Source: Oscillospiraceae bacterium | Lineage (GTDB): Bacteria > Bacillota > Clostridia > Oscillospirales > SIG627 | Length of the DNA stretch: 64,000 bases | Assembly: GCA_015063985.1 (NCBI GenBank) | Contig: SVTC01000002.1 | Coordinates: 1 to 64,000, forward strand | Reading direction: 5' to 3' | Part shown: positions 17,201 through 25,490 of the stretch, one piece after another | How the letters are laid out: each line of letters opens with the position of its first letter | Position numbering within the stretch: position 1 is the first letter of the stretch | The notes under the pieces: model-generated | Seen by the model: only the letters and a program-made list of their open reading frames with translations | Databases searched by the model: none | Told to the model about the DNA's origin: nothing | Made by a program: the position numbers and the translations under genes

Positions 17201-20200
17201 ATTTCTTGTAGGGGACGGTTAACAAAAGGAGTGACCTTATAGTTCGGACTGTCTATCAGCCTCTCTCTGTCATAAGCCGATATTGCAGTGACCGAATCGA
17301 GGCTTCTGCGAGTATCCCTTGTAAGCTCGCAAATTATATGCTCGAGACATCTGCCGTAGAAGGCTACGGTATTCTTTTCGAAAAGCGCAGTGGCATATGA
17401 TATCCGCAAAGCATAGCGATCTGCTTTTTTTGCAAGCTCCACAGTCATATCCATCTTCACACTGCCGGTACGTATAGGCACGAAGCTCATTTTGCTTCCG
17501 CCAAGCTCAAAGCCGCCTTCGTCCACGGGGCTTTGAGACATCATTACTTTGTACAGAGCATTCTGCTCGCCTCTTGCCAGACCGAGAGCGGATATTATAT
17601 CCTCAAGACCCGCCTGCCAGTGGTCGATCATTCCCGCGACCTCGCGCTGAACTCTTCCCAGCCATTCCTCCACAGAGCCCTTCTTATCCAAGGTTAACCT
17701 GAGCGGAAGTGTGTTGATGAAAGGTCCGCAGATATCGGAGCATTGAGCATAGCTTCTGCCTGCAAAGGGCGCACCTATGACCATATCGTTAAGTCCGGTA
17801 AGCTCGGAAAGCAAAAGAGCATATGCCGCAAGAAATACCACGTACTCCGAATAGCCGTGCTTAGCGCAAAACTCCCCGATGCTCTTGCTCAGGGACTCGC
17901 TGATGCAGTGCTCCAGCTGCTCTCCCTTGTAGTCAAAACTCCTTTGACGGGCAAAATCCGTGGGCAGATCGATAGGCTCGGGCAGATCCTTGAGGTGCTC
18001 CACCCAATAGTCGAGATCCTTTTTCTTTTGTTCCTTGTTTTCTGTTTCGTCAGTATATAAGTAATCGTAAAAGCTCCATTCCACCGAAAGCTTTTCGCCG
18101 CGGTATGCCCGATCCAACCTTTGCAAAAGCACGGGCGTGCTCATTCCGTCGCCGATGATATGGTGGCTATCGATAAACAGATAGCAATCCCCGTTTTCAC
18201 AACTCCAGACCGCTCCTCTGAGTATGGGAGCCTTACCGAGATCAAAGGGACGCAAAAACGTCTTGACGGCATTCTCAAGGCTATCGGCATTCAGCACCTC
18301 AAGCTCGAAATCCGCTTCGTCCTTCACTACTGCACTGACTCCGTCCGTGCTTCGCACAAAGACCGTCCTCAATATGGGCTCGCTTTGTATAAGCTCCTTA
18401 AAGGCACGGGAAAGCTCCTTGAGCTCCGGCTCTTTTTCAAGCAGAAAGGCACCGGGCATATTGTACGAAAGTCCGTTGGGATCCAGCAAGGATTGAACGT
18501 AGATACCCTTCTGAAGGGGAGTAAGCTGATATTTATCACTCCGGGGAGCCTTTTTCAGACTTTTTTCGACTCCGAGACCAAATTTATTATCTGCCTCAGC
18601 CAAAGTGTTATCCCTGTCTATCAACCCGGCAAGTCTTACGGCACTGCGGCAAGCATAAAGATCCGAAGCTCTCAGCTTTACTCCAAAGCTCTCCTCTATT
18701 TTGATGAGAGTCTCCAGCAAATTAAGAGAATTACCTCCGCAGACAAAGTAGTCACTGCCCCCGTCTATGTCCGGGGATGACAAGACCTCGCGGAATATTT
18801 CAGTGATCCTTTTTGCCGTACGGGAAATCCCCCCTTCGCCGCAACCGGAGGAAAGCTCCGGCAAGGGCAGTCTGCTCTCGTCGATCTTGCCATTGGAGGT
18901 AGTATGGAGAGAATCCACCCTCATAAAGAACGCGGGGATCATATAATTGGGCAAATAAGTTGCGGCGTGAGAAAGCAGCTCGGCTTCTCCCACAGCACAC
19001 TCGGAGCAATAATACACTCCCAAGATCTTGTTGCCGTTAATATCGCAAAGCCTTGTATAGGCAACGTCTACACCGGGATAGGACTCCACGCAGGAGGATA
19101 TCTCCTGAAGCTCTATGCGTAATCCGCGCAGCTTGACCTGTCTGTCCGCACGTCCCGTCAAAACAAGCTCTCCGTCAGGCGTCCAATATGCCATATCACC
19201 GGTATCATACATTCTGTCATTATATATAAACGGATTATCGCGGAACGCCTTTTCCGTAAGATCGGGTCGGTTTCTATAGCCTCGACCAACGCATTTTCCT
19301 CCCACAAAAAGCCTTCCGTTGCCGCCTACCGGCAAAGGATTCAGCCACTGGTCAAGAACGTAAAGCTTGCAATTTCCCATAGGCTTTCCTATGGTGATCC
19401 TATCGGACTTGGAGATCTCCTTCATGCTCACCGCAACTGCGGTTTCCGATGGACCGTATTGATTATATATTCTGGCATTGGTGCACAGCTTAAGCTTTTT
19501 CAAAAGCTCGGGCGGAAAGCTCTCGCCTCCGCATACTATACTGTCCATACGCCACATTACCTTGCGAAAGGCTCCGCTCTGCATAAACGCCGAAAGACGG
19601 GATGGAGTCATAGAGAAAAAATCCACGGCATAGCTGTTCATAAGCGTTGCCAAACGCTCGGGAGATTCAAGATCGCTATCGCAGGGAAGCACTATCGTCC
19701 TTCCGTTGAGAAGCGCTACGATGCTTTCAAGCATAAAGGCGTCAAAGCCGACGTTGCACACCGACAGCACCGCACCCTGACCGTAAATATCAGCCATCTC
19801 CGCGGCAAGATTCAAAAGGTTTCGCTGTGTTATCTCGACACCCTTGGGCTCTCCCGTGCTACCGGAGGTATAAACCACGTAAGCAAGCATATCTCCGGGA
19901 AGGGCGTCTGTGCCATCCCCTTCATCTCGCACAAAGAAGGGCAGCACCGCAGGATCGATCAGCTCTGTGCAAATCACCGGAACGTCCAAATCGCCAAGCC
20001 GTACACTTCCACCTTGGTCGGTTATCACGGCAGCCGCTCCGCTTTGAGCCAGGATGTTCCTTATGCGCTCATCGGGAAGACTCTCCGAAAGAATCATATA
20101 GGCAGAGTTTATCTGTGTGATGCCGACCATTGAAGCAAAAAGATCGAAGGCACGCGGCAAAATGACGGCAACCACCTCTCCCTTCGCAACCTTTCGTGAG

Positions 20201-21699
20201 GAAAGCTCGTTTGCTATCTGCATACCTCGATGGAAAAGCGTGCCGTAGGTCATTCTTTCGCCGTTATGTATCAAAGCTACTCGGTTAGCATGATGGGCGT
20301 TATTATCGATCAATGCACGGTACACCGACTTTTCCTCAAGAGGTCGGTCGGTGGAATTAAACTTATAAAGCAGCTCTTCCTTTTGCTGCAAAGACAAAAT
20401 ACCCAGACGGTGTATAGGTCTGTCGGGCTCACTGAGCGCCTCGAACAGTATATGACAAAGATTATCGTGAAGCTCTTTTATCTCATTTTCGGTGAAAAAC
20501 TGCGCAAGATAGTCATAATCCACCGCATACTGACGGTGATTTTTCAGATTTGTAAGGTGGATAGTCAGCTGCTCTGCCTGATAACCGCAATAATGCCAGC
20601 GACCGCTGAACATGACCGAAGCATCGGGACTTTCGAATATCTTGCTGTCCTGATAAGAAAGCGCAATATTGAAAAGACGCCCCTCCTTACCGGAAAGCTC
20701 GCATATCTTGGAAAAAGGATACCTTTGATGACGAAGCATATCAAACCAACGCTCTGCCAGCTCGTTATTGAACTCATCAAGGCTCCATTGATCGTCAATT
20801 TTGTTGCAGAAGGGCAGCGTAGTAACAAACATACCCGTACACTGCTTGAAATCGTAATTGGTTCTGTTGAATATAGGAACCCCTATGGTAAAATCAGATG
20901 CGCCTCCGTTGCGCTTGAAATAGATCGCCAGCGCCATATATATCACGGCAAAGGGCGCTACTCTGTTATTGATGCAATAGGTATAGATAGCATGGTTAAG
21001 TATTTCGGGCAGCTCAAAGCTCAGCCTTCTTCCCACCGGACTTACCGCCGCACTGTTAACGGACTTTAGTACAGAAGGCTCTCCCGCAGAGCCGATGACC
21101 TCTTTCCAATATTCCTCGTCACGCTTGAAGGCTCTTGAAGCAAGGTACTCCTGCTCCTCCGTAACGTGGAGCTCGTAATCGGTAGTCAAAGACAGCTCGG
21201 GCTCTTTTCCCGTGAGAAGCTCAAGATACGTCTGTCCTATCTTGTTGCAAAGCATGATCTGAGACCATCCGTCTGCAATAATATGGTGAAGCTTAACAAG
21301 CACTCCGCCGCCGGTCTCGGAATCTCTGAACAGTATAAATCTGTATAACGGGCCGTTATATAACGGTATAAGCTCGTGAGTGACCGCGCTTTCCCAATTT
21401 TCGATGCCCTCCCTGCTGGTACTGGAAAAATCGTACACGGGAAAGACCTGAGGCTCATAGGGAGCGTGATACTGCAATACCTCTCCGTTTTCCTCTACAA
21501 GGCGCGCACGCAAGGAGGGATCGTTTTCAATAACAAGATTTATACTCTTTTGAAGAACGGGAAAATCCAAACGTCCTTCAATACGTATGGTGGTGCTGAT
21601 GTTATTTATCGACGTGCCCGGAATAACGCGCTCGAGATTTAATATATTCATTTGGCTCAGCGATAATGGGAACTTTTTTCCCGCTTCTCTCTTTGACAT
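14278..21699 (-). CDS. Two-module NRPS, C-A-T-C-A-T-R, predicted N-acyl dipeptide aldehyde synthetase
   Basis: A 2473-residue synthetase. Domains: C1 at about 10-445 with HHIIADG (138-144); A1 at about 455-945 with YTSGSTGEPKG (610-620); T1 with GGNS and Ser991; C2 at about 1055-1475 with HHIIGDG (1179-1185); A2 at about 1495-1975 with FTSGSTGKPKG (1640-1650); T2 with GGSS and Ser2054; and a terminal reductase with VTGATGFFG (2122-2130) and catalytic YVKSK (2283-2287). All key motifs are intact. A condensation domain ahead of the first module is the layout of lipo-initiating NRPSs and fits the ACP and acyl ligase downstream. NAD(P)H-dependent release gives an aldehyde. Read against GrsA, the pocket residues are DALSVGQVAK for A1 (Asp653 to Lys938), which from memory resembles aromatic/hydrophobic codes, and DCVEMGMVYK for A2 (Asp1685 to Lys1972), unassigned. 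Gut Clostridia are known to carry related reductase-ending NRPSs making protease-inhibiting peptide aldehydes. Confidence 0.95.
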   Translation of the reverse strand: MSKREAGKKFPLSLSQMNILNLERVIPGTSINNISTTIRIEGRLDFPVLQKSINLVIENDPSLRARLVEENGEVLQYHAPYEPQVFPVYDFSSTSREGIENWESAVTHELIPLYNGPLYRFILFRDSETGGGVLVKLHHIIADGWSQIMLCNKIGQTYLELLTGKEPELSLTTDYELHVTEEQEYLASRAFKRDEEYWKEVIGSAGEPSVLKSVNSAAVSPVGRRLSFELPEILNHAIYTYCINNRVAPFAVIYMALAIYFKRNGGASDFTIGVPIFNRTNYDFKQCTGMFVTTLPFCNKIDDQWSLDEFNNELAERWFDMLRHQRYPFSKICELSGKEGRLFNIALSYQDSKIFESPDASVMFSGRWHYCGYQAEQLTIHLTNLKNHRQYAVDYDYLAQFFTENEIKELHDNLCHILFEALSEPDRPIHRLGILSLQQKEELLYKFNSTDRPLEEKSVYRALIDNNAHHANRVALIHNGERMTYGTLFHRGMQIANELSSRKVAKGEVVAVILPRAFDLFASMVGITQINSAYMILSESLPDERIRNILAQSGAAAVITDQGGSVRLGDLDVPVICTELIDPAVLPFFVRDEGDGTDALPGDMLAYVVYTSGSTGEPKGVEITQRNLLNLAAEMADIYGQGAVLSVCNVGFDAFMLESIVALLNGRTIVLPCDSDLESPERLATLMNSYAVDFFSMTPSRLSAFMQSGAFRKVMWRMDSIVCGGESFPPELLKKLKLCTNARIYNQYGPSETAVAVSMKEISKSDRITIGKPMGNCKLYVLDQWLNPLPVGGNGRLFVGGKCVGRGYRNRPDLTEKAFRDNPFIYNDRMYDTGDMAYWTPDGELVLTGRADRQVKLRGLRIELQEISSCVESYPGVDVAYTRLCDINGNKILGVYYCSECAVGEAELLSHAATYLPNYMIPAFFMRVDSLHTTSNGKIDESRLPLPELSSGCGEGGISRTAKRITEIFREVLSSPDIDGGSDYFVCGGNSLNLLETLIKIEESFGVKLRASDLYACRSAVRLAGLIDRDNTLAEADNKFGLGVEKSLKKAPRSDKYQLTPLQKGIYVQSLLDPNGLSYNMPGAFLLEKEPELKELSRAFKELIQSEPILRTVFVRSTDGVSAVVKDEADFELEVLNADSLENAVKTFLRPFDLGKAPILRGAVWSCENGDCYLFIDSHHIIGDGMSTPVLLQRLDRAYRGEKLSVEWSFYDYLYTDETENKEQKKKDLDYWVEHLKDLPEPIDLPTDFARQRSFDYKGEQLEHCISESLSKSIGEFCAKHGYSEYVVFLAAYALLLSELTGLNDMVIGAPFAGRSYAQCSDICGPFINTLPLRLTLDKKGSVEEWLGRVQREVAGMIDHWQAGLEDIISALGLARGEQNALYKVMMSQSPVDEGGFELGGSKMSFVPIRTGSVKMDMTVELAKKADRYALRISYATALFEKNTVAFYGRCLEHIICELTRDTRRSLDSVTAISAYDRERLIDSPNYKVTPFVNRPLQEIIKSRALCQPDDVAMIFGGEEISYARLEKRANFVARFVEERGVKQGECVAICLDRGLDLVAAMYGVLKAGCSYMLTLSSFPKARIGYMLDISNAKLMLYDKLSQELETAELSCGLCKLPEGELDAYACRAVSDNGLFNVHFTSGSTGKPKGVMISHRSMSNLYAMVKELIEPYDGRMLCSTQTVFDCFVVETLVSIAIGRTVVLANEEEMMLPWKLAGLMERHDIGLFEMTPSRLWLYFQNGEFCRAASRIRLLMVGGEALNKPLLDKFYKHSNGTLLNMYGPSESTVYTTMGVIAPNEHITIGKPAMNTRVYVVDGEMRPVIPTAIGELCVAGEGLSPGYVSAPELTQKGFVEDIYFPGSKMYRSGDLVRMRVDGSFDYIGRKDSQVKLNGQRVELGEITGAIEKTGRADQAATVAIRKEDGSMELCSFYSSSDKEDGKKEILKEISKLLPDYMIPSRLIRLSALPVTATNKIDLRSLEEMAKNNSFDQVPSLAGEPEKVIEEKPEELTEEDSEGIVKASVVPTPQYVLSVWNQVLTAPVEDHDASFFENGGSSMAALSVLSYYFNDGFEMSLSDFYQKLTANQQSEFLLSKYGGADVDSPEDLEALPLDEKPDEAKKLPLVTGATGFFGIHLLRELVNKSGLEVLCLVRGDDGEKLRKLLEWYFGENDSKRIYGKIRIVCGDITKGDLGMSPENYAKLSSEVGEIYHSAADVRHYASDVDAYMATNVKGTENMLALCKKARARFYHFSTVSVSGNGMKDGRDPVDFTENDLDVGQVWENNIYVKSKFLAEGLVLKAKKEGLEAKIFRLGRLVGRMRDGKFQINPTNNVFHLLLKAILQLGAIPVKAAQVRTDVMPVDLCAAEVMALRNGKNTIYHIMNFDPPCLGDIMTSIDKSFPIVERRAFDKILKKKMASMDRRLLAVLISNLNESISRIPGVNVKCDITKLHLRAKGFTVPTIPLETVFESYKKGEQP

Positions 21700-21738
21700 T
21701 TCCGATCCTCCTTTCCGAAATCTTTAAACCGTGGTATT

Positions 21739-22671
21739 CTATTTACATTCTTCTATGACGTATCGGCCCCCGCCCGCGTTTTTTGCGCGGTACATCGCCA
21801 TATCGGCGCATAAAAACATTTTATCGTAGCTGATGCCGATCACATCGGAAACGGCAGCTCCCACCGAGCAGCTTATACTCTCGTTGCCCATACCGTCAAA
21901 CCGCATTTTATTAAACGCCTCGATGATCTGCCCGCATCTTGTTGCCACGATACCCGTGTCCGGAATATCCTTCATCAGCACGAGAAACTCATCTCCGCCC
22001 ACTCTGCCAACTACGTCGTTGGATCGGAAGAGCTTTTTTATGGCGTTTGCGGCGCCGATCATCACCTTATCACCGACCATATGACCGTAACGGTCATTGA
22101 TATGCTTGAAATCATCCACGTCTATTATCAGTAATGCACATCTGTAACCGGATTCCGATAAATACGCCTTTGAAAGGTTCTTTGTGGTATCTGAATTGAA
22201 AATACCCGTAAGTGAATCCTGCTCGGCACGAGTCTGCAATACTACGATCCTGCTTTCGTACTGAGAAAGCTTTTTTTTATAAAGCTCCAGCTCATTCTGC
22301 AAACGTGCTATACGGCCTGCCGTTTTATCCGCCGTCATAAAAAAGCACTTAAGGCTTTGTACTCCGCAGCTGTCCTCAAGCCTGCCACCGGCCAATACCC
22401 TTACCGGGCTGCCGTCCTTTCGGAGAAAGGTAAGGATCACCTCTGTACTGCCGTCAGCATCGATTTGCTGACGCAGGCATTTCAATTCCGCTCCCGCGCT
22501 CTTCGGATCGAGGAAAAACGAAAGACTCTTGCCCTCAAGCTCGGATGGCAGCATCCCCAATAAATCCGCAAGATCCTCACAGCTTTCCGTGAGCCTGAGC
22601 TCTCCGTCCGCGCTATGACAGTAACTCCCAAAGCCCGGGTGCATTACTTCGCGAAGGAATCGTTCATCCAT
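21739..22671 (-). CDS. PAS-GGDEF diguanylate cyclase
   Basis: A 310-residue soluble protein: a PAS-like sensor (about 15-120), a short coiled-coil linker (IARLQNELELYKKKLSQYE) and a GGDEF domain (about 150-308). The catalytic VGGDEF is intact, preceded by the inhibitory-site pattern RSND five residues upstream, so active c-di-GMP synthesis with product feedback is expected. The start at 22671 lies inside the end of the SARP gene; a second ATG at 22644 overlaps the SARP stop as TAATG and is also possible. It forms the writer half of a writer/eraser pair with the HD-GYP protein in the same operon. Confidence 0.9.
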   Translation of the reverse strand: MDERFLREVMHPGFGSYCHSADGELRLTESCEDLADLLGMLPSELEGKSLSFFLDPKSAGAELKCLRQQIDADGSTEVILTFLRKDGSPVRVLAGGRLEDSCGVQSLKCFFMTADKTAGRIARLQNELELYKKKLSQYESRIVVLQTRAEQDSLTGIFNSDTTKNLSKAYLSESGYRCALLIIDVDDFKHINDRYGHMVGDKVMIGAANAIKKLFRSNDVVGRVGGDEFLVLMKDIPDTGIVATRCGQIIEAFNKMRFDGMGNESISCSVGAAVSDVIGISYDKMFLCADMAMYRAKNAGGGRYVIEECK

Positions 22672-23870
22672 TTCAGGTTCTCCTTATCGTCAAGTTCAAT
22701 AGGAAAAACATCGTAACGAAGCTCGGCATCGAGCCTGGATTGCTTCTGATAATATGCTCTTACGATCCTTTCGCAAACCATACAACTGTTTTCATAATTT
22801 GCTCTGGGAAGCAATACCACGTACTGAGACGCACTGCAACGGGAAAGCGAATCCCCTCTTCTCAGCGAAAGGCGTATCGAATCCTGCAGACAGGTCTGAA
22901 GCTTATCCCATCGCTTGGTATCATGCTCGCTCACCTTCTTGCCTCTCATGGTGATAAGTGCAAGATGCACCGCTATACCGCTGCGAAGAATAGAACGGCT
23001 CATAGAGTGACAAAGTACTCTGAAGAAATCGAACTCGCAAACCAATGCCCCGCCGATATCATCCGTTTCCTTAAGCTGATCCTGGAGCATCTCCACGGAT
23101 ATGGCAAACTCGTTACTGCTCTTGATAGCCTCGTGATACAAGGCGCGGGTATCTCTGGAGGGTATGACCCCGAGCTCGGCGAGCAATCTGTCGCTAAGCT
23201 TACGGTAAATATCAACAGCTCTCTTGTGCTCGCCCAAAGCGATGTGAGCCTGCATCCAATAGCAGTGTATCTCTTCATTAAAAGGGTCCATCAAAGATGC
23301 CGTGCGGCAAAACTCGCAGACCTTTTCGTATTGCATTCTTTCCAGAAGCTTGGGCAAAGCATTCAAAAGATGGGTTATATAAACGTTATGGTAAAACGTT
23401 GCCAACGGCATTATCCAAAGCTCAGAGGAAAGACGGGACAAAAAGCCTCCCTGATATATTCCCAGCAAAAGGATAGAGTCATCAAGGTCATCCGTATCGG
23501 ACTCACGTATCCTCTTATCCAAAGTCTCAAGCTTTTCGTAATCGGTCTCAACGAGACAGTCGCCGTTCCAAACGTATCCGCCGTTACGGTAAAGAATCAG
23601 CTCCTTGCCCGCACCGACCCACAGCTTATCAAGCTCTGTACGAACTCTGTAAAAGAGAGTCTTCAGCGCGCTGGGGGATCCCTTATCGCTGTCGCTGTCA
23701 TTATAGAGTATATCCGAAAGCTCGTTTGCCTTTACGGTCCTGTTGCGATTGTATATCAGATATGCCAACAGCATCCATACCTTTTTTGATCTGTTGTCGC
23801 TGTCACTGATCCGTGCATCACCTGCACTTATTGCAAACTCGCCAAACGTGGTTACCTTTATGTTTTTCAA
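22644..23870 (-). CDS. SARP/BTAD-type transcriptional regulator with a degenerate GGDEF-like C-terminus
   Basis: A 408-residue protein. Residues 1-105 are an OmpR-like winged helix (KVTTFGEFAIS, KKVWMLLAYLIYNRNR, LFYRVRTELDK). About 115-250 is a bacterial transcriptional activation (BTAD) helical repeat domain (ELWIMPLATFYHNVYI, MDPFNEEIHCYWMQAH, ELGVIPSRDTRALY). About 265-408 resembles a GGDEF fold in which the signature is replaced (RRGDSLSRCSASQYVVLLPRAN), so it may bind but not make a nucleotide. The start is TTG at 23870, with GGAGG 10 bases upstream. As first gene of the NRPS operon it is the likely pathway-specific activator. SARPs are typical of actinomycete antibiotic clusters and less usual here. 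Confidence 0.85.
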   Translation of the reverse strand: MKNIKVTTFGEFAISAGDARISDSDNRSKKVWMLLAYLIYNRNRTVKANELSDILYNDSDSDKGSPSALKTLFYRVRTELDKLWVGAGKELILYRNGGYVWNGDCLVETDYEKLETLDKRIRESDTDDLDDSILLLGIYQGGFLSRLSSELWIMPLATFYHNVYITHLLNALPKLLERMQYEKVCEFCRTASLMDPFNEEIHCYWMQAHIALGEHKRAVDIYRKLSDRLLAELGVIPSRDTRALYHEAIKSSNEFAISVEMLQDQLKETDDIGGALVCEFDFFRVLCHSMSRSILRSGIAVHLALITMRGKKVSEHDTKRWDKLQTCLQDSIRLSLRRGDSLSRCSASQYVVLLPRANYENSCMVCERIVRAYYQKQSRLDAELRYDVFPIELDDKENLKWMNDSFAK

Positions 23871-23932
23871 TTTCCAAACGCCTCCAAAATTTCACCGAGG
23901 ATCATTACGTTATCAAAGCCTTACTCAGAATA

Positions 23933-23961
23933 ATTGTACCACTTTAAATAAAAACTTTCAA
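23933..23961 (-). promoter_or_regulatory. Promoter of the NRPS operon
   Basis: On the minus strand TTGAAA (23961-23956), 17-bp spacer, TACAAT (23938-23933), about 60 nt before the TTG start. It is the only clear promoter seen upstream of the eight tightly packed genes. The 23871-24125 gap otherwise holds the divergent promoter at 24066-24093. Confidence 0.65.
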
Positions 23962-24065
23962 TAGTTTTTATAAAAATAATATTGACTCCGCCGAATAATA
24001 ATGCATTTTATGGTAAAAAAACGCAGCTGCTGACCGACACAAGTGCCGTTCCACGGGTTTTTCTA

Positions 24066-24093
24066 TTGACTTTTTTAAAAAAAATGATATAAT
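24066..24093 (+). promoter_or_regulatory. Promoter of the transglutaminase/pilus operon
   Basis: TTGACT (24066-24071), 16-bp spacer, TATAAT (24088-24093). Confidence 0.7.
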
Positions 24094-24125
24094 TTTTGTA
24101 GGTATGTCGAAAAAGGAGATAAGCA

Positions 24126-25466
24126 ATGAAAAAAAGAGTTTTGCTGCTATGGGGAGCCCTGGCATTGGGAATCTTGCTTTTGGTATTTTCTGTTATTCAG
24201 GTAGCTGTTACACCTTCCTCACCCAAGCTGCCGCCATCATCAAGCTCTACCGAGACCGAAACGGCCACCACCTCCTCTTCAACTCCTTCCTCCTCGATAA
24301 AGCCTCCCCAAACGTCACAGGTCATTACCTCTGCCGTTCCCGGCACCTCTGTGCCCCAATCCGCTTCTGTGCCCTCATCCACCTCCGTTGCCGCTTCTGC
24401 CGTTCCCGCAACCACAGTGTCAACCGTCCCTGTCTCCACCGAGGTAAGCAGTACCTCTTCCTCCTCCTCCTCAACCACGTCGCAAGCTCCGGGAAGCTCA
24501 ACCGCTTCGGTTACTTCGGCGGCACCGTCTGCCACGGTTTTGCCCTCTACCAAGCCTCCTCACACATCCAAGCCTCCTCACACATCCAAGGCTCCCTCCT
24601 CTGCCGCCCCCTCTTCTGCAAGTAATACGGCAAGCACCGAGGGAGAAAAGCTGGAGGAGATCCTTCGTCCCGCGCAGATCACCCTACTTCGCCCGGTGGC
24701 ATCCGGCATTCTTACCAAATCCAACGATTCTGTGCTTATCGATTATTCAAACTTCAAGGACGGCTACGTTATGGTCAAGTACCTTGTAAGCTCATCGGTA
24801 AGGCTAAAGGTACAGGTACAAGGACCTACCACGACCTATACCTACAACATAACTCCTATGGAATGGACTGTTTTTCCCCTCTCCGACGGAAATGGCGACT
24901 ACAGGATCAAGGTGTTCAAAAACGTTGTGGATAACCGTTACTCCGTAGTCATCTCCCTTTCCTTTAATGCGCAAATGACCAATGAATTCGCACCTTTTCT
25001 CCGCCCCAATCAGTACGTCAATTACGAAAATGCCGTAAATACAATGCAAAAGGGCGCCGAGCTCTGTGCGGGAAAGACCGACACTCTGAAAAAGGTAGAG
25101 GCCATATATTCCTACGTTATAACAAATCTATCCTACGACTATGAAAAAGCAAAAAACGTAACCAGCGGATATTGTCCCGAGCTTGACAAGGTCCTTGCCG
25201 CAAAAAAGGGCATCTGCTTTGATTATGCGGCTCTTATGGCGGGAATGCTTCGCTCCCAGAACATTGCCTGCAAGCTTGTGGTCGGCTATGCAAACACAGA
25301 ATACCACGCTTGGATCAACGTCTGGACTCCTGATAAAGGATGGGTGGACGGTGCCATATTCTTCGACGGCACCAAGTGGCAGCTGATGGATCCCACCTAT
25401 GCCTCCTCCACAAACAACAGCGCTATTATTAATAAAGTGAATTATACGTCAAAATACGTTTACTGA
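24126..25466 (+). CDS. Membrane-anchored transglutaminase-like protein with Ser/Thr/Pro-rich stalk
   Basis: A 446-residue protein with an N-terminal hydrophobic anchor (about 5-27), a Ser/Thr/Pro stalk of some 140 residues (about 33-175) and a C-terminal transglutaminase-like (papain-fold) domain. The catalytic triad is visible as Cys364 in KGICFDYA, His394 in EYHAW and Asp422 in LMDPTY. Such domains act as proteases, amidases or cross-linkers outside the cell. AAAGGAG precedes the ATG. It lies 24 bp before the GspF-like gene and probably shares its transcript, so a role in pilus or wall processing is possible (inference). The stalk is low-complexity and may vary between strains. Confidence 0.85.
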   Translation: MKKRVLLLWGALALGILLLVFSVIQVAVTPSSPKLPPSSSSTETETATTSSSTPSSSIKPPQTSQVITSAVPGTSVPQSASVPSSTSVAASAVPATTVSTVPVSTEVSSTSSSSSSTTSQAPGSSTASVTSAAPSATVLPSTKPPHTSKPPHTSKAPSSAAPSSASNTASTEGEKLEEILRPAQITLLRPVASGILTKSNDSVLIDYSNFKDGYVMVKYLVSSSVRLKVQVQGPTTTYTYNITPMEWTVFPLSDGNGDYRIKVFKNVVDNRYSVVISLSFNAQMTNEFAPFLRPNQYVNYENAVNTMQKGAELCAGKTDTLKKVEAIYSYVITNLSYDYEKAKNVTSGYCPELDKVLAAKKGICFDYAALMAGMLRSQNIACKLVVGYANTEYHAWINVWTPDKGWVDGAIFFDGTKWQLMDPTYASSTNNSAIINKVNYTSKYVY

Positions 25467-25490
25467 TAAAAACAAGCGAGAGTAATATCT

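Noticed and set aside
24197-24553. Long minus-strand reading frame rich in Val, Glu and Ala
   Set aside because: It is the antisense of the Ser/Thr/Pro stalk of the transglutaminase-like protein, a low-complexity shadow with no start context.
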